Origin: Paragordius varius
Taxonomy: Eukaryota; Nematomorpha
Direction of reading: 5' to 3'
Assembly (NCBI GenBank): GCA_964247055.1
Contig: OZ176058.1
Location: 1,178,001 to 1,242,000, forward strand
Length of the DNA: 64,000 nucleotides
Position numbers and translations under genes: made by a program
The notes under the pieces: generated by a model
The model's input: the letters and a program-made list of their open reading frames with translations, nothing else
Database searches by the model: none
What the model was told of the DNA's origin: nothing
Shown here: one piece after another, positions 1 to 10,794 of the stretch
Layout: the number at the start of each line of letters is the position of its first letter
Position numbering within the stretch: position 1 is the first letter of the stretch

Positions 1-131
1 GTATATTGCATTTTAAAACAATGAGTTTTATTGAAATAATTCAAGTTTACAAAAGTATGATTGTCTTTTAGAAAAAATTATTTGCCCTTATATTTTTACG
101 TTTTATCTGTATAATTTAAATATTTACTGTA
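1..131. mobile_element. MITE family A, right half at the window edge
   Basis: GTATGATTGTCTTTTAGAAA ... TTTACGTTTTATCTGTATAATTTAAATATTTACTG-TA. The matching right-arm element is at 58894-59186. Confidence 0.8.
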
Positions 132-3038
132 ATTTGTAATATGAATTAATTTATTATTATTAGGTGGTGGGCGAAAAATAGGAGGGCAACCTGGACGGCC
201 CGGACAGCCTGGTATATGTTAAACATTATTTCAATCTAAAATAATATGGTCAACTTTTTTACATATGTTAAAAATAACCCTTAAAACTCTTTCTGATTAG
301 CAAAGAAACTAAATCATTATATAAATACGAAAAATAAATCGTTAATATTTTAATTTTATTTATTTTAATCTAAAACAGCTAAAGTCTAATCATTATTCCA
401 GTGCAGAAATATCATTTAATGTAATTTATTTTAATTTTAGGTGGAAATGTCTATGGTAAGAGTGTAAATTGCGATACATTTTCCAAAGCTGTATATATAT
501 ATATATATAAATATATATTTATTTATTTTTAACAAGGTTTACCTATATATAAATTAAAACATCCTGACTGTCACCGGCGACCTCTTCGATTTAAATTGGG
601 GTATCTAAATACCCCTAAGTTTATATTTTTAAAAACTACTAAAAAACGGTTTCGATTTAAAATTATGCTTCTATCCTAATAAAAATTATACTAAAAAGCC
701 AAAATATTTAAATAAAATTTAGTTTTGAAAAAAAAGGTTCCGTACCAAACTGCTTCGACGGTATTTTTATTTTACAACATTATTGAAAAATATCGTGTTT
801 ATTTGATTCTAAGGCTAAAATTAAGTTAACTTTTTATTAAAATCACATTTAACATTAATATAAACACATAATTTTTATATTTAACTATGTTGGCTAAATT
901 TTTACCTTTGATTTTTACCTTAAAATATGTAATATCGTGTGTTTTAAAGTTTGTTTATATTTGGGTTAATTAATATTATAAAAGTGCAAACTTTTGCCAT
1001 GGTTTTAATTTATTCCATATTTTTGATATATTTAATCTTAAACTAACCCTGGGGTATCCAACTACCACAATTTGAATTGAAGGACTGAAATAAATGTATT
1101 GTATCCAAGTGGTTAATTAGTTTTAAAGCTTTAAATATTTTTTTAATGCAATTCGTTGTTAACATGAATATTATATGCCAAAAATAAGAAAATACTATTC
1201 TTTTAGGTATTCACGGACAACCCGGAAAGCCTGAGCCTGGTAAATCTAACTTTTTATTTTTAAAAACAATATTATATACATAAAAAGTATATAATCCCAA
1301 AATAATTTATAAATTGAAATTCTACGGATAAACTGTAAAAACATTAAAATAAATAATTTTTTTACAAGACAATATCATATTTATGAAATATTATTTTTTA
1401 AATAAAACTGATTGTTTTAAACTGAAAAGTATAACATAGAGATGAAATTGTGGTAACACAATCAATTATGCGTTTTATGATTGAATTCAATGATATTTAT
1501 AGGCTAAATTAAGGTTTGAAAAAGTATGGTTATCTTTTTATAAAAATTTCTTTTAGTTTTTTTTTGAATTTTCTATTATAATTTCAATTTTTACAGTAAA
1601 TATTTAATTTAATAGGATATGATAGTTATGGAGGATATGGTGGAAGGGGTAATTTTATACCTACCTATTTTATTTCAATAATTTTTCAAGAATTCTATTC
1701 GGTTGGAAAATTTTAACACACAACAGTAGGGGTCGGCAACCTAAATATAATTTTAAAAAAAATTTATCGTGATTAAAATTTTTTTCAATACAAAACAACC
1801 ATTTACCTTTTGTTTTTGAACAGCTCAGGAATTTCTCTTGATTCAATAGTGTTTTTATATGGCTCGCTTATAGTCATGAAGAAAATGATATCTCTCATAT
1901 TTTTCGTTTTTTTTTGATTAAAAAAGAGTGCAAAAATTAATCTTCTCATTATTATTATGTAAAGCATGTAATGTTAAGAATATTTTTATATTTTATTCAT
2001 ATTCAGTAAAAACGGATTTTATACGGACAAAACGTAAAAATATAAAGACAAATATTTCTAAAAGACAATCAGTCATACTTTTTAAATCATGTATTAAATC
2101 AATATAACTTTTTGTTTTAAATGGCAAAGTGTATAGAATAGAGATATGTATTACTAACACAATTTATTTTATATTTTACGATTGTAAAAAAAAGCTTATA
2201 TATGTGAAAGATTAAGGTTTAAAAAAGTATGGTTGATTTTAAAATAAAAAATTTTGTCTTTATTTACGTTTTCGTATAATTCCATTTTTTACTGTGTATG
2301 ACTCTCTTATAGTCATGAAGAAAACTCATATTTTTAGATTTTGATTTAAAAGAAGTGCAAAATTGATTAATCATAGTTACATTTTTAATATTATTTAATT
2401 AAAATCTATTTTTATTTTTATTAATAGGTGGCTATGGGGGTAATTTATTACAATAATTTAAATAATACCAAAACTATAAGTATTATTATTTAAATATTTG
2501 AAATACTATATTTTTGATGATATTATCATTGATAAAGACTAATTATTTATAACTATATATTTATTACTATTCTATATAGAACAACTTTTAATTTTATGAT
2601 ATAATCAAATATTTGATATCATACTTAACTTAAACTTGAAATTATACGGACAAAACGTAATAATAAGACAATTTCCAAAAAATATTTGTGTTATTTTTAA
2701 ATTTAAATTTCTCTCATATATTTGATTGATATACATATCTTTATTTTAAAAAATATGATTTATATTCAAAAAATCAAGATTAAAAAAGTGTTGTCTTTAA
2801 AAAAAATATTTGTCTCTATATTTTTACTTTTTGTCCGTTTTCAAGTTTTACACAAAACTTGTTAATATCGTAAATATTTGTTACTATTCTATAAAGAACA
2901 ACTTTTAATCTTAAAATCAAAAAAATATTTTATTAAGGGAAAAAACAGCGAGGTGTTGATAAATCTAATGAAGGGCCCAAAGGACCAGATGTAGATATGG
3001 TGACAGGAACTATCCCATTATCTATTGGAAGAAAATAA
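1..3038 (+). CDS. Collagen-like Gly/Pro-rich gene, left copy (3' part, 6 exons seen)
   Basis: Exons at 164-211, 441-455, 1207-1239, 1616-1648, 2428-2439 and 2938-3038. All internal exons start after AG with a split Gly codon (phase 1) and are multiples of three. Together they read ...GGGRKIGGQPGRPGQP, GGNVY, GIHGQPGKPEP, GYDSYGGYGGR, GGYG, then GKKQRGVDKSNEGPKGPDVD and MVTGTIPLSIGRK, stop. The Gly-X-Pro pattern is collagen-like but short and irregular. No signal peptide is visible because the 5' end lies outside the window. The function is not recognised; a secreted structural protein (cuticle, silk or matrix) is a guess. An inverted paralog sits at the right end of the window. Confidence 0.72.
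164..211 (+). CDS. Left collagen-like gene, GGGRKIGGQPGRPGQP exon
   Basis: A 48-nt exon, acceptor TTATTATTATTAG, donor GTATAT. The right-hand paralogs (58809, 61530, 62989) differ by one residue, RR for RK. Confidence 0.75.
441..455 (+). CDS. Left collagen-like gene, 15-nt microexon GGNVY
   Basis: TTTTAG|GTGGAAATGTCTATG|GTAAGA. Conserved with both splice sites at 58566-58580 on the other strand. Confidence 0.65.
571..1112. mobile_element. Element family E, intron of the left collagen-like gene
   Basis: About 540 bp with ends CTTCGATTTAAATTGGGGTA (left) and TTTGAATTGAAGGACTGAAA ... GTATCCAAGTG (right). Inner landmarks: TATGCTTCTATCCTAATAAA and GCTTCGACGGTATTTTTATT. Non-autonomous, family unplaced. 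Copies sit at the same intron position in the right gene (57910, 60613, 62070). Confidence 0.75.
1207..1239 (+). CDS. Left collagen-like gene, GIHGQPGKPEP exon
   Basis: A 33-nt exon after TTCTTTTAG, donor GTAAAT. The right-hand paralogs have 36 nt (GIHGQPGEPGQP), so one codon differs. Confidence 0.72.
1311..1598. mobile_element. MITE family A, decayed
   Basis: AAATTGAAATTCTACGGATA ... ATAATTTCAATTTTTACAGTA. Confidence 0.7.
1616..1648 (+). CDS. Left collagen-like gene, GYDSYGGYGGR exon
   Basis: A Tyr/Gly-rich 33-nt exon, acceptor TTAATAG, donor GTAATT. The paralog at 56044 reads GNSYGGYGGR (30 nt). Confidence 0.68.
2004..2294. mobile_element. MITE family A
   Basis: CAGTAAAAACGGATTTTATA CGGACAAAACG ... 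TCGTATAATTCCATTTTTTACTG. Confidence 0.85.
2428..2439 (+). CDS. Left collagen-like gene, 12-nt microexon GGYG
   Basis: TTAATAG|GTGGCTATGGGG|GTAATT. It is too short to stand alone; the paralogous microexon at 55323 with both splice sites supports it. Confidence 0.6.
2628..2852. mobile_element. MITE family A, shortened
   Basis: TTGAAATTATACGGACAAAA CGTAATAATAAG ... TTTTTGTCCGTTTTCAAGTTTTAC. Confidence 0.75.
2938..3038 (+). CDS. Left collagen-like gene, terminal exon
   Basis: Reads (G)KKQRGVDKSNEGPKGPDVDM then VTGTIPLSIGRK and TAA. The inverted paralog at 52327-52427 differs at about 9 of 101 nt by my count, with 4 residue changes. The acceptor here is ATTAAG, a poor tract. Confidence 0.75.
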
Positions 3039-3264
3039 ATTTATTAGTGGGGGGGATATATATAATTTTTTCATTTTGGGTTGATTTCATATAACCAAAA
3101 ACATAATATCAAATAAATAAATTTAGTATAGCTTTCCTTTGGGGCGATATATATAATTTTTTTATTTTGGATTGATTTCAAATAAACAAAAACATATTAT
3201 CAAAAAAATAAATTTATATAGGATTCCTTTTAGTTTAAATGTTAAAATATTTTATGTATATATG
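3039..3264 (+). repeat. Tandem repeat after the left terminal exon
   Basis: Two units of about 95 bp: GGGG(C)GATATATATAATTTTT, TCATTTTGGGTTGATTTCA and CAAATAAATAAATTTA. The right arm has three to four inverted units at 52030-52330. Confidence 0.8.
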
Positions 3265-3520
3265 TACCGTTTACAATTCAAATTCACCCTTGAACAATTT
3301 GAATTCACTCTAAAAAGTAATTATGTGATTTCGGGCTGGTAATATAACTCATCAATATGAAATATATTTATATGGCCCATAGTTTATTATTATTATTTTA
3401 GTTTTAAACAAAATTTCATTTTTATATAAATATATGTAATATTTAATCTCAAAAAACATATAATTTATTTTAGAGTTAATTGAATTGTTCAAGGTGAATT
3501 TGAATTTCAAAGATATTATA
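3265..3520. mobile_element. MITE family C, left arm
   Basis: TACCGTTTACAATTCAAATT ... AAGGTGAATTTGAATTTCAAAG. Same insertion site as 51766-52014 in the right arm. Confidence 0.8.
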
Positions 3521-3951
3521 TGTTAAAGTGTTTTAATACCGTTTCCACCATACTTTATACCATAAAGATCATTTAACCAAAATTTTGCGAAAAATTTAAT
3601 TTTTTATGCAAATATTTTTTTCGGGAAAAAAACTTTTTTAATGTCAAATTTTATATTTCAGTTTAATATCAGCTGTTTGTTTAAATTATATATTGAAGCT
3701 GTCCCAATTTTAAGCTCTAAAAGTCACAAAACTGTAAAAAATATAAGCTATTTTTTACGTAAGAGCAATGTTTAATAATTAAATTTTAATTAATATTACT
3801 TTTAAAACAATAGTTTATTTAAATAGGCTCAAAAGGTAAACTATGGAAAAAAATTGAAAAGACTAGTAAGGTGGTTAATAAAATATTTGTGTTTTTAACT
3901 ACATCAAATTTTTATAAAATATGATTACTAAAAAATCAGTGTTGCTTATTA
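3521..3951. repeat. Left-arm unique block shared with the right arm
   Basis: GTGTTTTAATACCGTTTCCA CCATACTTTATACC and AGGCTCAAAAGGTAAACTATGG recur inverted at about 51380-51765. No coding frame or RNA gene recognised. Confidence 0.75.
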
Positions 3952-4219
3952 CAGTAAAATTGAATACGGACAAAACGTAAAAATATAAATATAATATTTT
4001 TTTTTCAAAAAATAACCATACTTTTTTAAAACTATTTTATGCTAATTAAAATTGTATAATAAATTGATTGCATTACCAATGACTCTTTATTCCTTATTAT
4101 GCAATTTCCAATGAGTGTATTGAAATAATTCAAGTTTACAAGTATGCTTGTCTTTTAGAAAAAAATATTTGTCCTTATATTTTTATGTTTTGTCTGTATA
4201 ACTTAAATATATACTCTGT
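3952..4219. mobile_element. MITE family A, orthologous in both arms
   Basis: CAGTAAAATTGAATACGGAC ... CTGTA; flanked by TCAGTGTTGCTTATTA, as 51329 is on the other strand. Confidence 0.85.
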
Positions 4220-4309
4220 AAATTCTAAGAAATTATCATTAATTTAACAATAATAGATATATTTTTGATAGTATAGAAATTTTTCTTTACTATAAATTGG
4301 TTATATATA

Positions 4310-4596
4310 CAGTAAAAATGAAATTATACGGACAAAACGTAAAATATAAGAAGACAAATTTATTATATGAAATACAACCATAATTTATAAAATTTTAATT
4401 TATCCTATAAACAACAATTAATTACAATTAAAAAATAAATTGATTGTGTTACCTATTCATATATCTCTATTTACTTTGCAGTTTAAAATAATTATTTATA
4501 TTTAAAAAAATCAAGATTAAAAAAGTATGGTTATCTTTTGAAAAATATTTGTCTTTATATTATTACGTGTTGTCCGTATAATTTCAATTTTTACTG
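4310..4596. mobile_element. MITE family A
   Basis: CAGTAAAAATGAAATTATAC ... CGTATAATTTCAATTTTTACTG-TA. No counterpart in the right arm at this position, so possibly later. Confidence 0.85.
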
Positions 4597-4845
4597 TACA
4601 AAATTGACTCATATGGTAAACTAGGAAAAAAGGTGAAAAGGCTAGTAAGGTGTGAAATAAAATATTTGTATTTTAGCTATTTCAATTTTTTATAAAACTT
4701 GATTACTAAAATTCAAGAATCGCAATGTGTGTTGCTTATTTTAATTTATGAAAAAATAATATAATCATAAAATTCGAATTTAACAATAATAATATATTTT
4801 CAATAATCAGATAATTTTTAGTGTTCTTTAAATTCGTTATATATA

Positions 4846-5101
4846 CAGTAAAACTTAAATTATACGGATAAAACATAAGAAGACAAATTTATTATATAAA
4901 ATACAACCATGATTTTTAGAACGTTAATTTATCCTTAACAATTAATTACAATTAAAAAATTAATTTATTGTGTTATCAATATATATCTCTATTTTATACT
5001 TTGTAGTTTAAAACAATAAGTTATATTAAAAAAATCCTTTTAGAAAAAAATATCTGTCTTTATATTTTACGTTTTGTCATTATATATTTTAAATTTTACA
5101 G
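4846..5101. mobile_element. MITE family A, orthologous in both arms
   Basis: CAGTAAAACTTAAATTATAC ... AAATTTTACAGTA; followed by ATAACGCATAGCCAAAAATT, as at 50689 inverted. Confidence 0.8.
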
Positions 5102-6093
5102 TATAAATCTAATTTTTATTATATGTGAAAAGATAACGCATAGCCAAAAATTAGGAAAACAATAGGAGAGACTTAGTATGATAATGGAATTTAGGAAAAA
5201 TTCTATTATTTTATATATCTATTTGTTCCGAATTATGCAATTAATTATTTGATTTATGTTTATATTTATGAAATTGAATGTTAAATCTTTAATTAAAAAA
5301 AATATTATATAGCAAATTAGGTATTATAAAATACGTCATCTATTTATTAGTTACAACTAAAAACTCTTCAAAAAGGACCACTTTTTAAAGTTTTTTACAA
5401 TACAGAAAACGAAACTTTATAAATTATTTTTTAATTTTTATTCTTAAGCTATTAGACCAGCAAAAAAATATTATCATATTGTTAATTTATTTTTATATCT
5501 CTTTTCTTATAAAAACTACGGGTGAATAATAAAACTTTTTTTATTTTATATATTTTATAGTTTAGATGGAATTAAAATTAAAGAGTAAAAACATGTAAAT
5601 TATATTTTTCAAAAGACAAATCTTTTTTTACTTAATGTAATTGTAAAATATACAATTGATTGTGTTACCAATATACACCTCTATTTCAAATTTTGAAGTT
5701 TAATACAATTTGTTATATATAATAAATCGTTTAAATAGGTAGAATTCTTAAAAAAAAATCTTTGTGTTAATACTTTTTAATCATAAATTTATATTATCAA
5801 GAATTTTTTGATATTTTAAATGAAGTTTCTATAGAAGACCAATATTATAAAGTATTATATTTGTTTCACATAATAAAAAGAATGGTTCGACGAAAAATTA
5901 TGAGAATTTATATTTTTTCTAAAGAATTTATCTAGCAGGCCCTTTTAAAGCTAAAGAAATTATATTTCAAAATTTGCTTTAATATATATAATACTTTATA
6001 AAATATTAAATTACATATCGCTTCGGGATATAAAACTATCCCAAAAGGTCATGAGGCGTTAAATTTAATTAAACAATTTAAATAAAAAAATTA
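5102..6093. repeat. Left-arm intergenic DNA
   Basis: GCCAAAAATTAGGAAAACAA TAGGAGAGACTTAG (5140) matches 50640 inverted, and TACGTCATCTATTTATTAGT (5332) matches 50460 inverted. A family-A-like relic lies at about 5575-5760. No gene recognised. Confidence 0.6.
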
Positions 6094-6609
6094 CAGTCAT
6101 GTATCCTTTATTTTATCAAAAAAAAATTTTCCTTAAATGGGTATAAATATTTGGTAAAGAATGGAAAAAACAAGAGCTTTATGGGGTAATTTTTAATTTT
6201 TAGAATGAAGATATTGTTAATACCATAGACCTTTTGTTTTTTCCATTCTTTACCAAATATTTATACCCATTTAACGAAAAAAATAAATTTTTGATAAAAT
6301 AAAGGATACATAACTGAAAACCTATGGTAATTTTTATACTTTTTAATGAATATGATATTGTTAATACCATAGAGAGCTCTTTTTTTCCATTCTTTACCAA
6401 ATATTTATACCCCCATTTAACGAAAAAATATAAATTTTCGATAAAATAAAGGATACATAACTGAAAACCTATGGTAATTCTTATACTTTTTTGATGAATA
6501 TGATATTGTTAATACCATAGAGCTCTTGTTTTTTCCATTCTTTACCAAATATTTATACCCATTTAATGAAAAAAAATAAATTGCTGATAAAATAAAGGAT
6601 ACATGACTG
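6094..6609. mobile_element. MITE family B with a triplicated right half
   Basis: Left end CAGTCATGTATCCTTTATTT, right end AAAGGATACATGACTG-TA. Between them the right half (TAATACCATAGAGCTCTTGT ... AAATAAAGGATACATAACTG) occurs three times at about 145 bp spacing, giving about 516 bp instead of 226. Confidence 0.88.
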
Positions 6610-6930
6610 TATAATTATAAAACGAACGTAAAAACTAAACAATTTCCTTCTAAAAGCCATAATTTTTTGAATCCTTAAAATTTTCACATAAAAACATAAA
6701 AAGAATGTTTAAATCAAGGGGGGGAGATTTAACCTAAATATTTTTGCGGCCTCTTTGATACTTTTTTGGTTTTTTAAAAAAATTATATTTGTGCCCAATT
6801 TTGGGTGATACATCTTTTAAATAATGATAAATTTTTAATCATAATCCAATTTTTAGTTTTTTTAAATTTTTAGAGCACTTTTGCATACCAAAAAAAGCGT
6901 GTTGGACATCATCCCTGGTTAAATTATACA
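6610..6930. other. Intergenic gap
   Basis: AT-rich, with a small G-run (GGGGGGAG at 6720). No gene, repeat or MITE recognised. Confidence 0.5.
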
Positions 6931-7208
6931 GTAAAGATTGAAATTATACGAAAACGTAAAAATATAAAGACAAAAATTTTTTTAATATACAATTATACTT
7001 TTTAAACCTTGAATTATTTTAATGATTGTTTTAAACAGGAAATTATATAATGGAATGTGTTTCCAATAAAAATCTCTATCTCATACTTTATAGTTTGAAA
7101 CAATAAGTTATATTTAGAATAAGGTTTCAAAAAGTATGGTTGTCTTTTAGAGAACTATATTTGTCTTTATATTTTTACGTTTTGTCCGTATAATTTCGGT
7201 TTTTACTG
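6931..7208. mobile_element. MITE family A
   Basis: CAGTAAAGATTGAAATTATA CG ... TCCGTATAATTTCGGTTTTTACTG. Confidence 0.85.
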
Positions 7209-7369
7209 GAAAATTAAGTGGCGTTATCAAAATTTAATTTATTTCCTACCAACCAAATAAATAAGTTTTTGAAACAAAAGATAAAATTTTGGTTTCTTTA
7301 TATAAATAAGATGCCTTTTAGTTTTTACGTTCTGTCTAAAGGATTTCATTTTTTATAATTACTTTAATA

Positions 7370-7646
7370 CAGTAAAAAATTAAATTATAAGGATAAAGTA
7401 AAAAAATAAAGACAATTATTTTGTTCTAAAAGACATCCATATTTTTTGAAACTTAATTTTTTTAAATATAACTTCTTGATTCAAAATAAAAATTATGAGT
7501 TAGAGATGATTGGTAACACATTATATTAAATAGTTTGCAGTTTAAAACAAGCAGTAAAAATTTAAGATTTAAAAAGCATGGTTCTCTTTTAAAAATATTT
7601 GTCTTTATAATTTTATATTTTGTCCGTATAATTTTAATTTTTACTG
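7370..7646. mobile_element. MITE family A
   Basis: CAGTAAAAAATTAAATTATA AGG ... GTCCGTATAATTTTAATTTTTACTG. A half-element relic (TTTTTACGTTCTGTC) lies just before it at about 7240-7355. Confidence 0.82.
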
Positions 7647-7746
7647 AATTATATTTGGTAGAAGGTAAATGGTTCACACTCCAAAAATGTTTCTTAAATA
7701 GTTTAAAACAGCGAAATATAATCTAGGAAAAAATTTAATTTACGGT

Positions 7747-8270
7747 GTACACTTTGATACAAATTGGGGTATCTAAATACCTCAGACAATATTTAAGTTT
7801 ATATTTTCAGCAAAACTACTAAAAGAAACGGTTCCAATTTAAATCTATGCTTCTATCCTATTAAATATTATATAAATAAGCCAAAAAATCTAAATAAAAT
7901 TTAGTTCGAAAAGAAAGTTCCATATCAAACTCCTTTGACGGTATTTTTATTAGAAAATTTGTGCAGAATTAAGTTCCTTTTCATTAGAATCACATTTTAA
8001 GATAAACAGAAAAATTGGTATATTTTGCATTTGTTATGTTGGCTAAATTTTTACAGTTGGGTGTTACCTCTGAATAAGTTATATCGAATGTTTTTGATTG
8101 AAATTATTTAATATTTCGGTTTATTAATGTTAACTAAATGCAAACTTTTGTCATGGTTTCAATTCATTCTATAATATCATTTGAAATATTAATTTTAAAC
8201 AGGCCTGGGGTATCTAACTACCCCAATTCGAATCGAAGGACTAAAATGAATGTGTTGTATCCAAATATTA
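7747..8270. mobile_element. Element family E
   Basis: Starts ACACTTTGATACAAATTGGG GTATCTAAATACC and ends CCCCAATTCGAATCGAAGGA ... GTATCCAA. Intergenic copy, + orientation. Confidence 0.78.
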
Positions 8271-8555
8271 AATAAAGGTTAAAATGCCGAAACTTTGCGA
8301 TAAAAATTTTTAATATATGTGCTCGACCAAGGGTGTTGAACACGCGAATATCCAACATATTTATGCAGTCCGTGAGGAATTTCAAAGAATATAAAATATT
8401 TTTTGAAATCTATGTAAGTCTTTTTTAATTTTTTTGGGAATAAGCCGTTAAGAATTGAAGCAATAAGAAAAAAATGTTAAAATAAAATGTAGTTTTTACA
8501 GTTTATGTTTGGAAACTAATAAAATATTTATTCATGCCCATATATTTGGCAAATA
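8271..8555. repeat. Inverted-arm block
   Basis: GCGATAAAAATTTTTAATAT ATGTGCTCGACCAAGG (8297-8333) matches 48950-48985 on the other strand. This is the innermost inverted match I can see. Confidence 0.6.
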
Positions 8556-8820
8556 TACCATTTACAATTTAAATTCACCCTTAATCAATTTAATTTTATC
8601 CTTGAACAATTCAAATTACCCTCAAATAAAATATATGTTTTTTAAGATTAAAAATTACATATATTTATATTTCAAAAAATATGAAATTCTGTTCAAAATC
8701 AATATAATGCTTAAAAAATAATAATCTATGTCGTAAAAATATATTTCATATTAATGATAAGTTATGTTAGCCCGAAAAAACATAATATATTTTTAGAATG
8801 AATTTGAACTGTAAATGGTA
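8556..8820. mobile_element. MITE family C
   Basis: TACCATTTACAATTTAAATT ... TTTGAACTGTAAATGGTA with TA flanks. Abuts a family A right half at 8822-8976. Confidence 0.87.
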
Positions 8821-8821
8821 T

Positions 8822-8976
8822 ACAAAATTGATTGTGTTACCCATATACATCCATATTTATACTTTGCAGTTTGAAAACAAAAGTTATATTATAAAACTTA
8901 ACAATTAGTATGGTTGGTTATATTTAAAAAAATATTTGTCTTTATATTCTTAGGTTTTGTCAGTATATTTAGTAAA
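8822..8976. mobile_element. MITE family A, right half
   Basis: AAATTGATTGTGTTACCCAT ... AAATATTTGTCTTTATATTCTTAGGTTTTGTCAGTATA. It is cut at the family C end. Confidence 0.7.
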
Positions 8977-9126
8977 TGTTAAAATATAACGCAGAGCCAA
9001 AAAATAAGAAACCAATAGGGGAGACTTAGTAGAAGAATGGAATTTAGGAATAATATTATTATTTTTGGTATTTGAAGAACATTATTTTGTAGCTTGGTTA
9101 AAACGGTATAAAAACGTTTCAAGATA
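8977..9126. repeat. Second copy of the arm block AACGCAGAGCCAAAAAATAA
   Basis: AACCAATAGGGGAGACTTAG then AAGAATGGAATTTAGGAAT repeats 5140-5210 and the reverse of 50600-50690. So this block is present three times in the window. Confidence 0.75.
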
Positions 9127-9407
9127 CAGTTAAAATTATACCATGGAAAAAACGTAACAGTATAAAGACAAATATTTTTTTTAAAGGACAACAACCATTA
9201 CCTTTTAAAGTTTTAGTTTTTCATATATAAGCTATTTTATTATAGTTGTGAAATACTGGGTTACCTCTATATATATATATATATATATAAATATATATAT
9301 TCATTTCACCATTTTAAACAATGAGTTATTGCCAAAAAATTAAGATTTAAAAAAGTATGATATTGTCTTATTTTTACGTTTTGACCGTATAAAATTAATT
9401 TTCACTG
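9127..9407. mobile_element. MITE family A
   Basis: CAGTTAAAATTATACCATGG AAAAAACG ... TTTGACCGTATAAAATTAATTTTCACTG-TA. Confidence 0.78.
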
Positions 9408-9529
9408 TATTATAAATATACTCTTTTAAACATTTCTATCACCTGAGATTGAATTAAAAAAGTCTTCAAATTGTTATTACAGCATAATAGGAAATCATAC
9501 GGACAAAATATAAATAACATATTTATTTA

Positions 9530-10352
9530 ACACTTGGATACATCACATTCATTTTAGTCCTTCGATTCAAATTGGGGTAGTTAAATACCCAAGGCCTGTT
9601 TAAAATTAAATTATTTAAAAAATATGAAAGGAATCGAAACCATGGCAAAATTTTGCACTTATATAACATTAATAAACCGAAATATACAAAAAAATTTTTA
9701 AAAATACTTGATATTACTTATTTTAAGCTAAAAACAAAAGGTAAAAATTTCGTCGTGACATGTGTGAAATGGTAAAATTGAAAAATAATACAAAATAAAC
9801 TGCTTTTTCTATCTCCATCAATGTTAGATGTAATGTAAATAAAAATTTAGCTTTAATTTTACCCTTAAAATTAAATGAAGACGATATTTTGCAAAAATTT
9901 TTCAAAATAAAAATGGCGTCGAAGTAGTTTGAGATCAAACTTTTTTCTCAAAACAAAATTTTATTTAGATATTTTGACATATTTATATAGTTTTTATTAG
10001 GATAAGAGCATATATTTAAATTGGGATTGTTTCCTTTAGTAGTTTTTCAAAAATCTTAACTTTAATTTTTCTGGGGTATTTAGATACCCCATTTTGAATC
10101 GAAGTGTTAAATTTACCTTGAAAATAAACACGATATTTTGCAAAATGTTTACAAAAAAAAATGGCGTCGAAGTAGTTTGACATGGAACTTTTTTTACAAA
10201 ACAAATTTTATTAAGATATTTGAGGTTATTTTTTAATTTTTTATTGGAATAGAAGCATAAATTTAAATAAGATCTGTTTCCGTTAGTAGTTTTTTTAAAA
10301 TTTTAACTTTAATGGGATATTTAGATACCCCAGTTTGAATCGAAGTGTTAAC
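9530..10352. mobile_element. Element family E, reverse, with an internal duplication
   Basis: Starts ACACTTGGATACATCACATT CATTTTAGTCCTTCG. The far half (AAAATGGCGTCGAAGTAGTT ... TATTTAGATACCCCA) appears twice at about 245 bp spacing (9890-10100 and 10110-10352). Confidence 0.78.
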
Positions 10353-10725
10353 GCTAATGCATCAAGCAAATTGTAAATTATGGTAGGAATATGTACACAT
10401 TTTATTTTAAGAAGCTTTCTGATTATATTATAACAGTAAAAACTTGATATTTTGATTTTAATATCAGCAATTTGTTTTAGTGATTCGTCCTAATTTAGGC
10501 TTTACACAAAATAGTAAAAACCTTTTGTCTAAACATGAAAACACAATGTTTGATAATTATATTAACTTTAGAAACTTTAATTTATTTGCAACAGGTTTTG
10601 GGGTTATAAAACTTCCACAAAAGGTAAAGAGGGACAAAATAGTGTGAAAGGGTAATCAAAGTGTTTAAAAATTACATTTACACAATTTAGTGTTTAACCA
10701 ACTTCACTCGACATTTTTTAACCTC
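10353..10725 (+). other. IPO4 upstream region
   Basis: No TATA box or CpG-rich promoter can be told apart from the AT-rich background. A stretch around 10440-10640 (AATATCAGC... TAGGCTTTACACAAAATAGTAAAA) resembles 3660-3850 and the reverse strand of 51450-51640, so part of this leader is a third copy of sequence in the inverted arms. The 5' UTR probably starts within about 100 nt of the ATG, but nothing fixes the start site. Confidence 0.35.
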
Positions 10726-10794
10726 ATGGCTAATAATCCTTTTGAAATTTTAATCTCGAATTTTCTTATCCCCGATTCAAATATCATCAAAGAG
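10726..10794 (+). CDS. IPO4: IPO4 exon 1 (residues 1-23)
   Basis: Reads MANNPFEILISNFLIPDSNI then IKE and ends in phase 0 at donor GTTAGT. It aligns with the first HEAT helix of importin-4 (LEQLLRELLLPDTERIR in human). The upstream sequence shows no other in-frame ATG that would extend the homology. Confidence 0.85.

Noticed and set aside
3830-3838. GSKG-like microexon AG|GCTCAAAAG|GTAAAC
   Set aside because: It lies beyond the stop of the collagen-like gene, and in the inverted arm the acceptor is TGGG rather than AG, so there is no support for use.
6200-6400. Open frames inside MITEs (for example 6200-6400, 43938-44195, 52617-52901, 59651-59872, 61599-61802)
   Set aside because: They lie within palindromic non-coding elements, recur with them, and have Lys/Asn/Phe/Ile-biased translations without domains.
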